This document shows, piece after piece, positions 11,419-21,348 of a stretch of DNA of 64,000 nucleotides. Positions within the stretch are counted from its first letter, which is position 1; each line of letters opens with the position of its first letter. The stretch covers positions 806,001 through 870,000 of the forward strand of contig JAJQJQ010000053.1 of assembly GCA_028622995.1 (NCBI GenBank), read 5' to 3'. A program made the translations under genes and the position numbers. The notes under the pieces were generated by a model. That model was given only the letters and a program-made list of their open reading frames with translations. It did not search any database and was not told where the DNA came from. The DNA is from Panagrolaimus kolymaensis (taxonomy: Eukaryota > Nematoda > Chromadorea > Rhabditida > Panagrolaimidae).

Positions 11419-12734
11419 CGTTCTTTGTGATTAAGAACGTCTAAAAATATAAAAATATTTAAAATTTTTTATAGAAATATACTTTCATTTTACGATACTC
11501 TCTTTATTATTGAGAAAGAAATCAGAAGTAATGCCATAGTGAGTTAAAATGGCTAAAAGCAAAAAAATATGTAAAACAAAATATTCAAAAACGAGAAAGT
11601 AAATAAAATAAAATAAAATAAAATCAGACAAGCACAACTCAGTAGCAAAAAAGAAACAAGTCAAAACACCATAAAAAAAGAAAAGACTGAAGATTTTTTA
11701 GACAAAAAACGAGCAGCTCGATCGATTTTTTGCAAAAACAAAGGGCAAAAAAGATGAGCGAAAACGGTGACTTTTGAATAAAGAAAGAAACTTCTCTGTT
11801 TTCGTTCAAATGAATGCTTGTGAAAGGAAATAAGTATTTTTTGTTCGGAGTTAAATTTTGATTTCCCATCATTTATTTGCGGCTCGCGAAGAAATACAAT
11901 AAAACATTTAAAAAAATCAAAAAAAGAAAATATGAAAGAACAAACTTATCTGAAGCATATTTCTTACATTTATATGCATTTATTTTGAAGTTGAAAGAAA
12001 GGTTGGTGGTTGGCTTTTTTTAAAGAAAAAGCTTTTATTTCGTTTTTTCTTCTTCTTTGATTTATTTAATACACACCGAGTTTGTGATAGTCATCAAGGA
12101 ATCCTTAACAAAATGAAAGCCAAAACAGCAAACAAATGAGTCAAAATTAGTTTCTTTATTTTTTAGAATTTTTTGAAACAAAATTTAAGTAAAAATTAAT
12201 GAAAATATGTCAAAATTGCTAAGGTCTTATTATTAGACCTTAACAAAATGAAACTCAAAACCGCAAAAAAAATGCTTCAAAAATTAAACCAAATATTTTT
12301 TTAATAATCAAGAATTTATTTAAACAAATTTGATTGGAAAAAATTAGCAGTTATAAAAACGAAAAACCCTTGAACCTTAAAAAAAGATGGATGAAATTAT
12401 TATCTTTCATAAATTTAATTATTGTTAATTTTCATTTTTTACATCTCTTCTTTTAAATTAATTTATAAGTTCCAAAAAGCTATTAAAACCTTGATTTATT
12501 TTTTATTGAATGAGTGCATCAAAAATCAAACACAAACGACACTTTCTTCGCCTTTCTTTTTTTATTGTTAAATAAAAAAAAAAAAAACAAACATTCTCTT
12601 TTTAAAAACAATCTTCGTGAAAAGAAAAAATGTTTGCAATTGTAAAAAGTTGCTTTTGGAAACGGGAATATGTTGGTTTTTTCTTCGCCAATCGATCTCC
12701 TTGATAAAACAGCAACACTAAATCTTTTTATCTA
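11419..12734. other. Gene-poor region with repeat copy B
   Basis: Holds an AAAAT pentanucleotide run near 11599-11625 and the second copy of the palindromic repeat. No gene was recognised. Confidence 0.45.
12103..12270. repeat. Dispersed repeat copy B with palindrome
   Basis: Second copy of the repeat at 10731-10945, in the same orientation. The palindrome is conserved at 12220-12242 with identical arms and spacer. The flanking words cttaacaaaatgaaa occur on both sides of the unit, which suggests a tandem or target-site-like repetition. No open reading frame. Confidence 0.6.
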
Positions 12735-12938
12735 TCATAGCTTTATTTTTAGCTTATTTTTTGAATATTTTGATGAATTAACATTTTTTTCTCGTTGTTT
12801 TGTTTCTGTATTAGTTTTTCTTTTAAATTTTTCATGAATCACAAACAATCGTCCAGTTGTAAAAGGATTAAATATCTTTAAAATGCTACTACTTTGCCTC
12901 TTTTGCGGAAAGTGAAGATTATTCGCTTCCAGAAACAA
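12735..12938 (-). other. Unassigned 67-codon open frame
   Basis: Minus-strand frame with protein-like composition in its first half (ILKIFNPFTTGRLFVIHEKF) and a Lys/Asn tail. No family, splice partner or promoter was recognised. It could be an exon fragment of a decayed gene in this gene-poor stretch, or chance. Confidence 0.15.
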
Positions 12939-13401
12939 TGAGATTTAAAATTTTTGGAGAAATAATGAATATTGGACACAATCCTATAAAAATTTCCGCC
13001 TATACGGGAGAGAAAAGAAGCATGAAAAAATTAAAGTAAATGTTTACACAAATTCTGATCAAAATCTTAAGCAACATGTAAAATAAAAAAACATAACAAA
13101 GTGCATATTTGGAGATTTATGTAGAATTTGAATAAAAAACGCACATTTTAGCATTTATAAACTTTAAGGAATTATTATACATTATTTATATATTAATTAA
13201 TAAATATCTTTTTTCACTAAAAACATCTCAAAGAAAACCCCGGTGGATTAAATAAAAATTTAAAAAATTATTTATTGCAAATTTTGAATTATTTTTATGT
13301 TTGTAAACACAATATTTTTATGGATATAATTTTTTTATTTTTTTTTGAAAATATTTTTCTTTTTCGTAATAAATAAATAAAATACTAATTTAAATTTAAA
13401 A
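12939..13401. other. Intergenic
   Basis: AT-rich sequence beyond the 3' end of the decayed otopetrin-like copy. Nothing recognised. Confidence 0.45.
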
Positions 13402-14125
13402 TTATTCCACAGTGTTGTTCTGTTCATCATCAGCTTCATTATTTCCAAAATCCCATAATTTTTCTATAACATGTCCCCAACAAAGTGCACTGGTAATTTG
13501 AATAATTAAGGGTATCAAAAAATCCGATGCATTCAAAAACCATAATAAAACCACTGTGAAGATAAAATAAAACCAAAGTAATTTTAAGAATAAATAAATC
13601 AGGTTCTTCACTGCTTGGAAATGTAAAACATTTTCTCATAAAATTTTTGCATCGATTATTTCGTGGCAAAATTTCTTTATAAATCCAACAAAGTCTCGCT
13701 GTGACTAATGAGGAAACCAAAAATGAAATACATTTTGTCCAACTATAAGCATTGTAAGCCTTATGTCGAGGATTTTGAGCATCATGAAAGGAAGCTTCCA
13801 ATTTTAAATCTATGCAAGCCAACGAAGTTCCTACGACAAAAATAAATAATAAATAATGGGTGTTTTGCTCAAAAGTCGAGATTAATCTAGTATTTAAATA
13901 TTCAACGAAACTTGTGATGGATGATGAAGAATTATGAGATATTCGATTGGTTTGAATAAATGGAACAGTATCTGATGTTAATGGCTCCAGTTCAGGGTGG
14001 CCAATATGATTTTCTTCTATTTCGAAAATTCTGTTTGTGTTGTTAACATGATTTGGATTTTTTTGATTTGAACCATGATAGGCTTCTTCAGGTTCGCCAA
14101 AACATAAAACAACGATGCTAGCAAC
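13402..14125 (-). pseudogene. Decayed otopetrin-like paralogue with internal deletion
   Basis: Minus-strand reading gives a segment clearly related to the largest exon of the 6.7-kb gene: VVLCF, then LEASFHDAQNPRHKAYNAYS, SSEEPDLFILKITL, FECIGFFDTLNYS, and finally SALCWGHVIEKLW. The matching parts of the intact copy are TVASFHDVLNNRDAWYVAYD, SEEPDLQLLKITL and SALCWAHFIHKLW. About 390 bp (130 codons) that separate NYS from SALCW in the other copy are missing at about 13500, and the join shifts the frame. No exons for the N-terminal half were found upstream. It is therefore a truncated, inverted relic of a local duplication. Confidence 0.7.
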
Positions 14126-14160
14126 ATAGCAATTTTAAAGGTAATATTATTTAGAATAGC

Positions 14161-15447
14161 TTGAATCATTTGATGTTATTGTGATTATTAATTTTTTTGA
14201 GGTATGCCTCAGTATGACTGACATCAGTCAAAAGAATGAAAGCTTTATAAAATGTGGATATTAAAAAAATCCTAAGTAATGGTTAATACAATTTTGAGTA
14301 GAGGCATCTTATTTGAGGACAATGGTTTTTTTTGTCAATCCCAATTAGGAATTTAAAAACTTCTAAAAATTCTCTCGGCGAAATAATTGCTTCCATCCGA
14401 GTTTCACTACTTCAATGAAAATCTTGCTATTTTCTTTAAACACTTAAGTTTTTTTCAAAAGTTTTCTGGGATTTCAGAATTAAGAAATGTTTTTCACTTT
14501 AATTTTATAGAAACTTTCAAAATTACTTTTTCTCTTTTTGTTAACGTTGACCTTTGATTTCAATCCACCAGATCTTTTTCCTTTTCATTATTTGTTTTTT
14601 GAACTTTAAAAGAAAAGAAAATTTCGAAGAAAAAAAACATGAATGAATTTCAAAAAACGCTCTTTTTTTTTGCAACCATTTTCTTCTTCCATTATTTCCA
14701 AAGCAAAAAAAGGCGTTCATTCCAGCAACCGCAGCAGCAAGCAACAGTTGGCTTGGTTGTGTGTGTGTGTGAGTGAGTGCATGCATGTTTTCGTTATTGC
14801 TACTTTCGTCATTTTTTTTTCATAACATTTTTCATCGTTTTTTTGGGTGGTGTGGTATTAAAACTAGGAAAAGCAGAAACTTTGTTTCATTTATATTTTT
14901 TGAAATTCTTATAAAAATGTAGCTCTTTTCTTCTTTCTTTTTTTTTTTGTTCTAATTTTATAAAATCAGTGAATTCATTAAAATCATTAACTTTTTTTTT
15001 CTCTTTCTTTTTCTATCAGTTTTTTTGTTGCATATACTTGCCTTTTTTAACAACCCTTTTACTTTTTTAAGGAAAATGCTTCTGGTTTTCCTATGTTAGT
15101 ATCATTTTAAAGTCTTGGATTAAATTTTATAAAAATAATTAATTTGATTTTTGTACATCTGGAATACACTTTAGCCATAAAAAGTTCAATTTTTGTGGGC
15201 TTTTTCAACATTTTTATTACTCAAAAACAAAGGAATATTTTGCCTAATTTTAGCACAGTTTTTTTACACCAATTTTTTTTTTAATTTAGTTTTAGAAAGT
15301 TTCAAAACAACAAAGTTTTTTTTTCTGAAAAACTGTGAATAATAAATTTATTAAATAAAAGCAATGCTTTTTTTTCATTTCGTGATTCAACAATGCTTTC
15401 ACCAAATTTTCGTAATTTATTTTTCTATTTCTCATGATATTTTTTCC
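14161..15447. other. T-rich upstream region of first sirtuin gene
   Basis: No conserved gene was recognised. From about 14.57 kb onward the plus strand is dominated by T/C runs and a GT-rich stretch at 14757-14775, as expected for an outron or promoter region. A short minus-strand frame starting near 14396 (MEAIISPREFLEVFKFLIG) looks somewhat protein-like but has no partner exon. Confidence 0.4.
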
Positions 15448-15449
15448 AG
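15443..15449 (+). promoter_or_regulatory. Candidate trans-splice acceptor of first sirtuin gene
   Basis: A tttccag acceptor lies 24 bases upstream of the ATG at 15474 after a long pyrimidine-rich stretch, with no exon visible upstream. In nematodes this layout usually marks spliced-leader addition. Not proven here. Confidence 0.4.
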
Positions 15450-15473
15450 AAACCAAATTGAATCAAAAAAATA

Positions 15474-16784
15474 ATGGCCTTTAGCGCTCACAAAGATCCG
15501 GAACAAGTTCGTGAATTTGAAAGCGATGACGCCATCCTTGAAAGTCAAGCCGCTGAATTAGCTTCATGGATTCGAGAATCCAAGCATTTTGTTACTTTTA
15601 CTGGAGCGGGTTTAAGCACTTCAGCTGGAATTCCTGATTTTCGTGGCCCTCAAGGTGTTTGGACTCTTCGATCTCGTGGAGAATATCCTAAAAGTCGGCA
15701 ATCTACTTTGAGCGCTGTTCCAACTCGAGGACACATGGCTTTGGTGGAAATGGAAAAAGTGGGGTTATTAAAATTTTTGATTAGTCAAAATTGCGATGGT
15801 TTGCATCGACGTTCGGGATTTCCTCCAGAAAAATTAGCCGAATTACATGGAAATTCCAATTTGGATCGTTGCCATAATTGTGGAAAAGAGTATTTAAGAG
15901 ATTTTCATACCAGGTAAGAAATTTGATTAAAATTACCAAAAGTTTAAAAAAGTAGCAAAACACTTTGTTGAGAAATACATTTTTTTGGGTAAATTTATTT
16001 AACTTGAAAGTTTTAAAGAAAAAAAATCAAATAAAAAGCTAACCGTTTTTTACAAAAACCAAAAAAAAATAATAATATTTTCTTATATTTTTTTATTTAT
16101 TTCAGAAACCATTCAAATGATGTTCATGAACATCGAACAGTTCGAAAATGCCCAGCATGTGGAGATTGGCTTCACGATACCATTATCAACTTCAGTGAAA
16201 ATCTTCCAGAAAAACCTTTAAAAAATGGTTTCGCAAATTCACGGAAATCTGATTTACATTTGGTGCTTGGAAGCTCACTCACTGTTTCACCAGCATGTCG
16301 AATGCCACAAGAAACTTCCACTTCAGGTGGAAAATTGGTAATTGTAAACCTTCAAAAAACTCCACTTGACCAACTTGCTGATTTACGAATTTATGCAAAA
16401 GTAGATACTTTAATGGAAAAAGTTATGAAACATTTAAACCTTGAAATTCCTGAATGGGTTTTAAAACGATGGATTTTAATTTCTTTAAAAAATGGAAATA
16501 TTTTGAAAATCGAAGGTTTGGAACCCGATGGAACTCCAGCTTCCATTTTGAGCAAAGTCCAACTTTTAAATACCAATGAATCGAGTCAAAATGAACCCTT
16601 TGAATTTAATCTTAAAAACCCTGAAACAAAGAATTTTAAATTAAAATTTTATTTTATGGGAAATTACAACGAAAAACCTAAAGAAATTGAAATTAATTTT
16701 GATGGTGGAAAACTTACTGAACGACTGCTTCGATTTGAATTACGTCTAAGCAAACCTGATTGGGATGTGATTATTGAAAAGTAA
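15474..16784 (+). CDS. SIRT6-type sirtuin, copy 1
   Basis: Two exons, 15474-15913 and 16106-16784, give 372 residues. Seen: the NAD-binding [18 protein letters not shown] at residues 42-59, [11 protein letters not shown] at 105-115, the catalytic His in AELHGN (His125), zinc ligands Cys133/136 and Cys162/165, GSSLTVSPA, and NLQKTPLD. Order and spacing match SIRT6, the chromatin NAD-dependent deacylase (C. elegans sir-2.4 class), so nuclear histone deacylation and mono-ADP-ribosylation are the family expectation. In place of the usual FGE after the zinc module it has FSE, unlike copy 2. The loop after GVWTL is shorter than in copy 2. The 3' half of exon 2 is identical in DNA to copy 2. Confidence 0.92.
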
Positions 16785-17980
16785 AAAAATATTAACAAAC
16801 AAAAAATGTATGAAGCAAATATTCAAATTATTATTTTCTTAACCTAGTCAATATGTTAATTATGCGCATTTTCAGTATTTTGTTTTTTTCTTTTTCTTGT
16901 TATAAATTCATTTTCTTTGACATTTCATTTACTCTCTTGCATTATTATTCCCTCAAACAAATCAAAAAATAAAGGTCAAAATACCTTTAAAAAGTAAAGC
17001 ATCTTTTTATTTTGAATAAAATAAGAGTTCAAAACAAACTAAAAAAATAAGTGAAAACATATATTTTTTTCTTTGTAAATTCAAAAAAACAGTTTCAGCA
17101 GAATTATAAAATATTATGAAAGAAAATTTTCGTAAAGATATTAAGATTTTGAGATATTCTTTATTCTATACTTTTTTTTAGCTTGTTTTGGGGATAACTT
17201 AATTATCATGAAGTTTGATACCAGAAACTTCACAAACAATAAAAGTCCAAATTCTAGTAATAGAAAATGCATTGTTTTCATTCACTTAATAAATCAAATT
17301 TTTAATGGTTTCCACACAAAATCATTTGGTTTATTGGTAATAAATGAAAGCATTGTTACCTAAAATATAAAAATGACTCCAAAATGTTTTATTTTTTATG
17401 GTTTTATAACCAAAGCGAGTTTTTTTTGTTTGATATTTAATTCTGTGTATTTTGATATCAAAATTTTAATTTATAAAAATAACAAAAAAATAATGAAAGT
17501 TTCTTAAAATATTCAAAAAAAAGAAAAGAGAAAGGCTTCGCGAATCGCGATCTTTTTGAAAAAATAAAATGAACTTTCTTTTTTATTTTTTTTTATGGCA
17601 GCAAAAATGATTTTTTTGTGGTCTCGCGTATATTTTATTTTTCTTCAATGTGGACGTCGTTGGCTTTAATTTGCTGCTCGATTCATTTTTTCTGAAAAAA
17701 AAAAAACTTTCTTTTGCGTATTTAAAAATAAAAGACATCTTCAGCACAGACGTCGATTGTTTATGAATAAAAACTTTTTAAATCAAAACAATCGTTTCTG
17801 CTGCAAAAATAACAACGACTATTAGTTTTATTTCTTAAAAACATTTTGGAATAAATAATTCGAGCAAGGCTGAGCAACACGATTGGATAAACTGAAAAAG
17901 TAATACAAACAATTTATTGGACTCATTTTTTGGCTTTGGTTTTTATCAACCATGAACTAGGAGTACCGTGTAGGTTACGT
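16785..17980. other. Inter-sirtuin spacer, first part
   Basis: AT-rich DNA without a recognised gene. A short GC-rich palindromic word (cttcgcgaatcgcgat, near 17537-17552) resembles the hairpins at 18.0 kb. Confidence 0.45.
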
Positions 17981-17989
17981 GACTCAAAA

Positions 17990-18100
17990 AAATAGAGAAC
18001 CGTGTTAAAAAGGAGAACCGTTTTAAAGGCTTCGCCATATTTGATAATCGCTTCGCGATTAGGAGCTGTTGCTAGCCCTTCGGGTTTCGGGGCTCGTAAA
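17990..18100. repeat. Cluster of short TTC-loop hairpins
   Basis: Within about 110 bp lie ggcttcgcc (18028-18036), taatcgcttcgcgatta (18045-18061, perfect 7-bp arms) and cccttcggg (18076-18084) with a further gggct half. All are inverted repeats closed by a TTC spacer, and they are locally GC-rich in an AT-rich genome. The words gagaaccgt and ggagaaccgtt here also occur in the adjacent minisatellite, which links the two. Confidence 0.6.
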
Positions 18101-18169
18101 AAGCCATTGCACATGAATGTGTTTAATTTCTTAATCCACCCAAATATTTGCATGTTAAAAACATTAAAT

Positions 18170-18364
18170 ATCCACCCAAAATGGGTATTTGAGAACCGTT
18201 AAAAAATCCACCCAAAATGGGTATTTGAGAACCGTTAAAAAATCCATCCGAAATGGGTATTGGAGAACCGTTAAAAAATCCACCCGAAATGGGTATTGGA
18301 GAACCGTTAAAAAATCCACCCGAAATGGGTATTGGAGAACCGTTAAAAAATCCACCCAAAACTG
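18170..18364. repeat. 36-bp tandem repeat (minisatellite)
   Basis: Five consecutive 36-bp units begin at 18170, 18206, 18242, 18278 and 18314, with a partial sixth at 18350 and a degenerate unit at about 18133. Each holds atccaccc, a central aaatgggtatt, and gagaaccgttaaaaa. The first two units share ttt/caaaa variants and the later ones gga/cgaaa variants, so expansion was stepwise. Because 36 is a multiple of three, the minus strand stays open (12-residue unit GFFNGSPIPISG), but there is no other sign of a gene. Confidence 0.9.
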
Positions 18365-19150
18365 TTAGAAAATAATACCCCAATCATTTCATAATTAAAT
18401 TCCTTCATTCTCTAAAAATTTCCAAAAAATATGAAAATTTCTCGAAAAATTTGCATATTTGTTATTCAAATAATTAAAAAAAATATTTAAATAATATTCT
18501 TCTTCATTCATATAAACAAAACCATTCATCATCCATCAAACAACCATCAAAAAACCATCAAAAACTCGAACTTTTCACTGTCATAGCCTCGTTTAAAGTT
18601 CCAACCCATTGCGCCAAAGCTACAAAAGAGAAAAAGCAGTTGAAAAAAAAAATTTCAAAAAAATTTGCATTTTAAATCTAGAGTATAAAATCAGGAAAAA
18701 TTTTTGGGGAAAATCTGTCTAGCCCATAAAATTCTCCAGGAAAAATACTATATGAAAAAATTGACGGAGGTCGAAAAAAAAATATATTGCAATTGTCGAC
18801 CTTCGCAAACTAAGTTTTGCGTTGCATAAAAATGACGTAAACTTTTTTTTCGTGGTACCTTTTTTTAAAACGCGGCGGAAAAAATCAGAAGATGGTTTAT
18901 TAATTATAAAATTGCGAAAATCAAATTCTCCTGGTTTTTCTGTACTAACTCCTTCAAACAATAAAAAAAAAGAAAAGATAGTGTAATTGATCATTTATTC
19001 AAAATATAAAAAAACGTGCAAAAAATGCTTGAAAAAATGGCAAAGTCCGGGTTTTACAAACCTTTACGAAAACTTTTTGAATTAGCATATATTAAACTTT
19101 AATTATGAGACTATTTTTCCCGTAATCTCCGTATGAAACTACTCCCATCC
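18365..19150. other. Inter-sirtuin spacer, second part
   Basis: AT-rich DNA with repeated caaccatcaa/aaccatca words near 18525-18560 and a ggtcga/tcgacc pair near 18776 and 18798. No gene recognised. Confidence 0.4.
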
Positions 19151-19197
19151 TTGCAGTTTGAAAAAGCCGACCTTCGGTCGGCTTTTTCAAACCGCAA
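19151..19197. repeat. Near-perfect 47-bp inverted repeat
   Basis: Two 22-base arms (19151-19172 and 19176-19197) are complementary except for one A/C mismatch, closed by a TTC spacer. The inner 15 pairs (ttgaaaaagccgacc and its complement) are perfect. The core gccgaccttcggtcggc is GC-rich and ends in A/T runs. It could be a transcribed hairpin, a protein site, or a member of the same TTC-spacer class as at 18.0 kb. Confidence 0.75.
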
Positions 19198-20057
19198 TGA
19201 TGGTCGACCTTTTTCACAAGTATATAAACTTGCTTCTCTGTCTCTCTCTGTTTTTTTTTCCTTGCTTTATTTTTCTTTTCTTTTTTTAAACATAAAAGGA
19301 AATGTATCAAAATTTGCGTAGTATTCATGAATGACAAATGTTTTTTTTATTTTGAAAAAAATAAAGCAAAAAAAGTTTGGTTTATTTTTTTGTTTTGTCG
19401 TAATTTTTTTATTTACGAAATTTGATAATAAAAAAGCAATTTGTTAAATGCTTGTTAACTTTGGCTGTAAAATACTTGACTCAAATTTTTTTGTAATTAT
19501 TCACTAAAGACTTTTTTTCTGATATGAAAATTGTTTGATTTTTTTTCTTTTTTTTCTAGCTTTAACTTTCTATTAATTAAAAACCGGAACCGAAAAATGC
19601 TTGACTCCATTATCATTGAAACAAAAAAATTATTTGTGAACTTTGTATTTTTTTTGAGATAAAACAATTTTTTTGAAATCAAATAATCATCAAAGCATAA
19701 TCTTGTTAAGGGCGAGGCACTTCCAAAATCAAGCGTTATCATTTTCCATAATTTTTTTTGGTGAAGGAGAAAAAAAATTATTTGTGCTTCATCAAAAAAA
19801 TTCTTATCATTTTATTTCTTCTCCATAAAAGCGGCGAGAGAGATTATTTTTTACTTTAACATTTCCAATTTTTTAACGACGTTTAAAAATATAAAACAAT
19901 TCTTCACCCATTCATTTATTGGAATAATTTTAATTTTGGTTTTTTTTTTAGTTAATCAATTCTGGTTTTATGCTTTTTTTTGGGGGTTTTGTCGCAAAAT
20001 TTTTTATCTTTTGCATTTGAAAAGGTATAATAAATAAATTTATAGTTAAAATAAAAA
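19198..20057. other. Upstream region of second sirtuin gene
   Basis: T-rich on the plus strand, consistent with promoter/outron sequence of the gene at 20058. A tttttag acceptor occurs near 19950, but no upstream exon was recognised. Confidence 0.4.
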
Positions 20058-21348
20058 ATGGCATTCAGCGCTCACGAAAATCCTGAAGACATCATCGAAT
20101 ATGAATGCGATGAAGCCACTTTGGATTCACAAGCAGCTGAATTAGCTTCATGGATTCGAGAAGCTAAATATTTTGTTGTTTTTACCGGTGCTGGAATTAG
20201 CACATCCGCGGGTATTCCCGATTATCGAGGGCCACAAGGTGTATGGACTTTACAAGCTCAAGGTGATACATCACAAAATCAACATACAACTTTCTCAAAA
20301 TTTCTTGCGGCTGTTCCAACTCGAAGCCACATGGCTTTGGTGGAAATGGAAAAAGTGGGGTTATTAAAATTTTTGATTAGTCAAAATTGCGATGGTTTGC
20401 ATCGACGATCGGGATTTCCTCCAGAAAAATTAGCTGAATTACATGGAAATTCCAATTTGGATCGATGCCAAAAATGTGGGAAAGAATATTTAATAGATTT
20501 TCATACAAGGTAAACAAAATTTTTTAATGGATACCATTCTTTCGACATGAAAACCACAAACACTCTCTTATTCGAAAGAAAAACTTTTTTTTAGATTCCA
20601 AAATTTATTAATAAATCAAAAATTTTGCGGGTTTTTTATATTTTTTCTATTACAATTTCCATTTTTTAGAAATCACACCAATCAACTTCATGACCATCGA
20701 ACTGGGCGACGATGCCTCATTTGCGGCCATGAATTGTTTGACACAATTATTCAATTTGGTGAAGAATTACCCGAAAAAGCCATAGATGATGGTTTCATTA
20801 ATTCTCAAAAAGCTGATTTGCATTTAGTTTTGGGAAGCTCTCTCACGGTTTCACCAGCTTGTTTGATGCCGCGAGAAACAGTTATGAAAGGTGGAAAATT
20901 GGTAATTGTAAACCTTCAAAAAACTCCACTTGACCAACTTGCTGATTTACGAATTTATGCAAAAGTAGATACTTTAATGGAAAAAGTTATGAAACATTTA
21001 AACCTTGAAATTCCTGAATGGGTTTTAAAACGATGGATTTTAATTTCTTTAAAAAATGGAAATATTTTGAAAATCGAAGGTTTGGAACCCGATGGAACTC
21101 CAGCTTCCATTTTGAGCAAAGTCCAACTTTTAAATACCAATGAATCGAGTCAAAATGAACCCTTTGAATTTAATCTTAAAAACCCTGAAACAAAGAATTT
21201 TAAATTAAAATTTTATTTTATGGGAAATTACAACGAAAAACCTAAAGAAATTGAAATTAATTTTGATGGTGGAAAAATTACTGAACGACGGCTTCGATTT
21301 GAGCTTCACTTAGGTAAATCTGATTGGGAAGTTATTCAAGAAATTTAG
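20058..21348 (+). CDS. SIRT6-type sirtuin, copy 2
   Basis: Two exons, 20058-20509 and 20670-21348, give 376 residues. The intron position matches copy 1 exactly (inside the same Arg codon). Seen: [31 protein letters not shown], the catalytic His in AELHGN, zinc pairs RCQKC and [24 protein letters not shown]. All sirtuin catalytic and zinc residues are present, and it keeps the FGE motif lost in copy 1, so it looks like the less altered enzyme. Expected role: NAD-dependent chromatin deacylase of the SIRT6 class. An AATAAA-like signal follows near 21430. Part of exon 1 and 388 bp of exon 2 are almost or fully identical to copy 1, whereas the 5' part differs at many silent sites. Confidence 0.93.

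Noticed and set aside
11599..11625. AAAAT pentanucleotide run as a functional element
   Set aside because: A short simple repeat of a kind expected in AT-rich DNA.
18133..18364. CRISPR-like array
   Set aside because: Units follow each other without unique spacers, and the genome is eukaryotic.
18123..18383. 86-codon minus-strand open frame with a 12-residue repeat
   Set aside because: It is the passive translation of the 36-bp minisatellite (36 is divisible by three). There is no signal peptide, partner exon or conserved part.
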